A stretch of DNA of 64,000 bases from Arsenicicoccus sp. oral taxon 190 (GTDB lineage Bacteria; Actinomycetota; Actinomycetes; Actinomycetales; Dermatophilaceae): positions 2,170,001 to 2,234,000 of the forward strand of contig NZ_CP012070.1 of NCBI RefSeq assembly GCF_001189535.1, given 5' to 3'. Shown here piece after piece: positions 61,234-64,000 of this stretch. Within the stretch, counting starts at the first letter, position 1. Each line of letters starts with the position of its first letter. The position numbers and the translations under genes were made by a program. The notes under the pieces were generated by a model that was not told the DNA's origin, did no database searches, and saw only the letters and a program-made list of their open reading frames with translations.

Positions 61234-61482
61234 ATGTCCCAGACCGTTCGCCCACCGCTCGTGTGGATCCTCGCCGTGGCCGCCCTGCTCGCCGCGGCTG
61301 TCGTCGGGGTCGTCAGCTGGGTCTACGCCTACGCCCTCGAGCACGAGCTGCTCGCCGAGCGGCTCGTTGTCCCCGAGCACGTGGGCTGGATGTACTGGTT
61401 CGGCGTGATCCTGATGCTCCTCGGCGGCGTCGGGGCGCTCGCCCTGCTGCTGCTGCGCCACCGCCGCCTCACCACCGCCTGA
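61234..61482 (+). CDS. Small two-helix membrane protein
   Basis: An 82-residue protein with helices LVWILAVAALLAAAVVGVVSW and FGVILMLLGGVGALALLLLRH joined by a charged loop (EHELLAERLVVPEHVG). AGGAGG is six bases before the ATG at 61234. No family was recognised. It follows the siderophore operon after 86 bases. Confidence 0.75.
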   Translation: MSQTVRPPLVWILAVAALLAAAVVGVVSWVYAYALEHELLAERLVVPEHVGWMYWFGVILMLLGGVGALALLLLRHRRLTTA

Positions 61483-61561
61483 CGGCCGACTTCTGGGCAC
61501 CGGCACGCAAAACGCGGCGGAGGTGGGTCGCAGCAGCGCCCCGGGGTGGCAGCATGGCCGC

Positions 61562-62701
61562 ATGACCCGATCCGACACCGGCGCCGGCGAGGTGCTCGCC
61601 GAGCTGCGGACCCTCGGCCCGACGACCCGCCGCGGCCTCGTCGACGCCCTCGGCTGGTCCCGCGTCACCGTCGGCAAGCGGCTGGACGAGCTGCTGGCGT
61701 CCGGGCTGGTCGTGAGCACCGGCTACGGCGCCTCCGAGGGCGGCCGCCCGGCCGAGACCTTCGCGCTCAACCACGACTACGGGCTGCTGCTCGGGCTGGA
61801 CATCGGAGGCGCCTTTACCCGTCTGGCCATCACCGACCTGGGCGGGCGCTTCCTCGCCGAGGACGCCGCTGACATCGGCCTCGCCACCGGCCCGCTCGGC
61901 GTGGCCGGCTGGGCCGACGAACGGGCGGCCCGACTCCTCGCGGGGCTCGGCAAGGACGTCGACGACGTCCGCGCCGTGGGGGTCGGGGTGCCCGGACCGG
62001 TCGACATGCGGGCCGGGGTCATCGGGGCACCGCTGCGCGAGGCCGCTTGGGAGGGAGTCGCCTTCACCGACCTGCTCGCCGTGCGGGGGCAGGTGCAGGT
62101 GGTCGACCGGGACGTCAACCTGATGGCGGTGGCCGAGCACGCCGCGGTCGGCGAGGGGCGGCACACGGTCGTCGTCCGCGTCGGGATGGGGATGAGCTGC
62201 GCCTTCGTCCTCGACGGCCGCGTCTACCGCGGCGAGCGCGGCGGCGTCGGGGTCCTCACGCTGCCCGGGCCGGACGGTCGGCTGCGGCGGCTCGAGGAGG
62301 TGGCCAGCGGTTACGTCATACGAGATCGCTTGACCGCAGAGGGGACTCGCGTCTCGACCAGTCTGGAGATCGTCGACCTGGTGCAGGCCGGGCACCCGCT
62401 CGCCTGCACCCTGGTCGGGGAGGTGGGCGACGCCCTCGGGCGCGCGCTCGCGGAGGTCGTGCGGCTGCTCAACCCCAGCACCGTGGTGATCGGGGGAGCG
62501 ATGGCCGACGCCGGCGGCGTGCTGATGGCGCCGCTGCGCGCCGCGATCGAGGCGGGGGCGGGGAGCTATGCGCTGCAGACGCTGCGGATCCGTGGTTCGC
62601 TCTTGGGTGGGCGCGCCGGCACGACGGGCGCGGTCACCCTGGCGGCCGATGCGCTCCTGGAGCCGACCCGGGTGACCCGGCTGGTCGAGTCCCTCGCCTG
62701 A
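61562..62701 (+). CDS. ROK family transcriptional regulator lacking the zinc-site cysteines
   Basis: A 379-residue regulator: N-terminal winged helix (TRRGLVDALGWSRVTVGKRLDELLASG) and a ROK domain (LLLGLDIGGAFTRLAI, VGVGVPGPVDMRAGV, STVVIGGAMADAGG). Where ROK proteins have the zinc motif CxCGxxGCxE, this one has LPGPDGRLRRLEEVASG, so the structural zinc site is lost. It lies just upstream of a sugar-alcohol-type dehydrogenase and probably regulates it. Confidence 0.9.
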   Translation: MTRSDTGAGEVLAELRTLGPTTRRGLVDALGWSRVTVGKRLDELLASGLVVSTGYGASEGGRPAETFALNHDYGLLLGLDIGGAFTRLAITDLGGRFLAEDAADIGLATGPLGVAGWADERAARLLAGLGKDVDDVRAVGVGVPGPVDMRAGVIGAPLREAAWEGVAFTDLLAVRGQVQVVDRDVNLMAVAEHAAVGEGRHTVVVRVGMGMSCAFVLDGRVYRGERGGVGVLTLPGPDGRLRRLEEVASGYVIRDRLTAEGTRVSTSLEIVDLVQAGHPLACTLVGEVGDALGRALAEVVRLLNPSTVVIGGAMADAGGVLMAPLRAAIEAGAGSYALQTLRIRGSLLGGRAGTTGAVTLAADALLEPTRVTRLVESLA

Positions 62702-62706
62702 GCCAC

Positions 62707-62748
62707 TTTAGTCAACCTATAGACAAAAGCCGTCGAGGCGCCTACCGT
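62707..62748 (+). promoter_or_regulatory. Dehydrogenase promoter with ROK-type operator
   Basis: TTTAGTC (62707-62713) and GACAAAA (62722-62728) form an imperfect inverted repeat that overlaps the -35 TAGACA (62720-62725). After 17 bases comes TACCGT (62743-62748). The AT-rich repeat fits sites of ROK regulators. Confidence 0.6.
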
Positions 62749-62791
62749 TGTCGTCAGCGGAGCACGACACCCCCCACGGATGGAGCACAGC

Positions 62792-64000
62792 ATGCGCACC
62801 GAAGCCGCCGTCATCCACGGCAAGGGCAAGATCAAGGTCGCCGAGGTGGAGCTTCCGCCCATCGGCCCGGACGAGATCCTGATGAAGGTGATGTCCGACA
62901 GCATCTGCATGTCGACCTACAAGGCCACCATCCTCGGCGAGGACCACAAGCGCGTCCCGCCCAACATCGCCGAGGTCCCGGTGATGGCCGGTCACGAGTT
63001 CGCCGGCGAGATCGTCGAGGTCGGCGCGGACTACCAGGACGACTACCAGGTCGGCCAGCGCATCGCGATCCAGCCCGCCATGGGTCTGCCCAACGGCTAC
63101 TCCAGCGGCTACTCCTACCCCTACTTCGGGGGCGACACGCACTACACGATCATCCCCAAGATCGCGATCGACAAGGGCTGCGTCCTGCCCTACGACGGCA
63201 CCTACTTCGCGAATGCCGGTCTGGCCGAGCCGATGTCGTGCATCATCGGCGCCTTCCACGCGCAGTACCACACCAAGCCGTTCGTCTACGAGCACTTCAT
63301 GGGCCCGGTCAAGGGCGGCCGTATGGCGCTGCTCGGGTGCGCCGGCCCGATGGGGATCGGCGCGATCGACTACGCCATCAACGGCCCCTACAAGCCCGCC
63401 CAGGTCGTCGTCGTCGACATCGACCAGGCGCGCCTGGACCGGGTGGCGTCGCTGCTGACCGTGGAGGACGCCCGCGCCAAGGGCGTCGAGCTGCAGTACG
63501 TCAACACCTCCGAGGGCGACCCGGTCGACACGCTGCGGGCCCTCACCCCGGACGCCAAGGGCTTCGACGACGTCTTCGTCTTCGCCCCGGTGCGCGCGCT
63601 GGTCGAGCTCGGCGACAAGATCCTCGGCTTCGACGGCTGCCTCAACTTCTTCGCCGGCCCCACCGACAAGAGCTTCGTCGCCGACTTCAACTTCTACAAC
63701 GTGCACTACGAGTCGACCCACATCGTCGGCACGTCCGGCGGCTCGACCGGCGACATGGTCGAGTCCCTGGAGATGTCGGCCCGCGGCGAGCTCAACCCGT
63801 CCTTCATGGTCACCCACGTCGGCGGCCTGGACTCGGTCCCGGAGACCGTGCTGACCTACCCGACGATCCCGGGCGGCAAGAAGCTCATCTACCCGTGGGC
63901 CCGCATGCCGCTCACCGCGATCGAGGACTTCGCCGAGCTGGGCAAGGACGACGAGTTCTTCGCGGGCCTCGCGGAGATCTGCGGTCGCAACAACAACATC
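62792..64000 (+). CDS. Zinc-dependent alcohol dehydrogenase, L-sorbose-1-phosphate reductase-like (partial)
   Basis: The visible 403 residues begin MRTEAAVIHGKGKIKVAEVELPP and include ICMSTYKATILGEDHKRVPP, VMAGHEFAGEIVEVG (zinc-site GHE), and a nucleotide-binding segment MALLGCAGPMGIGAIDY. The long chain and lack of the usual four-cysteine loop fit the sorbose-1-phosphate reductase/SorE-type zinc dehydrogenases. It leaves the window before a stop codon. Control by the ROK gene upstream is inferred. Confidence 0.85.
   Translation, partial: MRTEAAVIHGKGKIKVAEVELPPIGPDEILMKVMSDSICMSTYKATILGEDHKRVPPNIAEVPVMAGHEFAGEIVEVGADYQDDYQVGQRIAIQPAMGLPNGYSSGYSYPYFGGDTHYTIIPKIAIDKGCVLPYDGTYFANAGLAEPMSCIIGAFHAQYHTKPFVYEHFMGPVKGGRMALLGCAGPMGIGAIDYAINGPYKPAQVVVVDIDQARLDRVASLLTVEDARAKGVELQYVNTSEGDPVDTLRALTPDAKGFDDVFVFAPVRALVELGDKILGFDGCLNFFAGPTDKSFVADFNFYNVHYESTHIVGTSGGSTGDMVESLEMSARGELNPSFMVTHVGGLDSVPETVLTYPTIPGGKKLIYPWARMPLTAIEDFAELGKDDEFFAGLAEICGRNNNI

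Overview
The window comes from a high-GC Gram-positive actinobacterium. The order rne-rplU-rpmA-obgE-proB-proA, leuS-degV-comEA-comEC, lexA next to a LysM gene, nrdR next to a B12-dependent ribonucleotide reductase, an IdeR/DtxR-like iron box and many leaderless starts all fit. A lipoprotein/PKD gene pair (DUF6318-like) and overall flavour suggest Intrasporangiaceae or a close relative; that family assignment is inference. No phage, plasmid, IS element or CRISPR array was seen.

Layout. 1-2800 (mostly minus): a TauE/SafE permease cut by the window edge, preceded by a 22-codon leaderless leader peptide of the sulfur-attenuator type, then an FtsX-type ABC exporter pair. 2900-12300: housekeeping block (radical-SAM-associated protein, RNase E/G, L21, L27, Obg, ProB, ProA). 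12400-16400: methyltransferase, glycosyltransferase, then a small membrane protein coupled to nadD (apparently with a CTG start), rsfS and a histidine phosphatase. 16400-24540: tRNA-Ala(GGC), leuS behind a probable leucine leader-peptide attenuator, degV, comEA and comEC. 24577-29343: LysR regulator, sirtuin, patatin, aldehyde dehydrogenase. 29413-36828: lexA and a divergent SOS-type LysM protein, a PKD protein and lipoprotein, a small membrane protein, an array of 83-bp hairpin repeats, nrdR with its boxes, and nrdJ.

37000-54200 is a catabolic region. A D-galactonate cluster (IclR regulator, dgoK, dgoA, dgoD, DgoT-like transporter) carries in-frame stop codons in both the regulator and dgoD, so it is probably decaying. 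It is followed by a NERD-domain helicase, a LacI-regulated ribose operon (rbsACBKD) with two tandem palindromic operators, and a MurR/MurQ/MurNAc-PTS operon for cell-wall sugar recycling. 54300-64000: acyl-CoA dehydrogenase, a CYP152-like P450 with an SRPBCC protein, a siderophore uptake operon behind an iron box, and a ROK regulator driving a zinc alcohol/sorbitol-type dehydrogenase that runs off the end.

The most interesting signals are non-coding: two leader-peptide systems (upstream of the TauE permease and of leuS), the 83-bp three-hairpin array upstream of nrdR, a 17-bp perfect hairpin after nrdJ, several 15/18/60-bp minisatellites, and an apparent excess of the hexamer CGTATG/CATACG throughout. 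Counts and structures were read by eye, without software.
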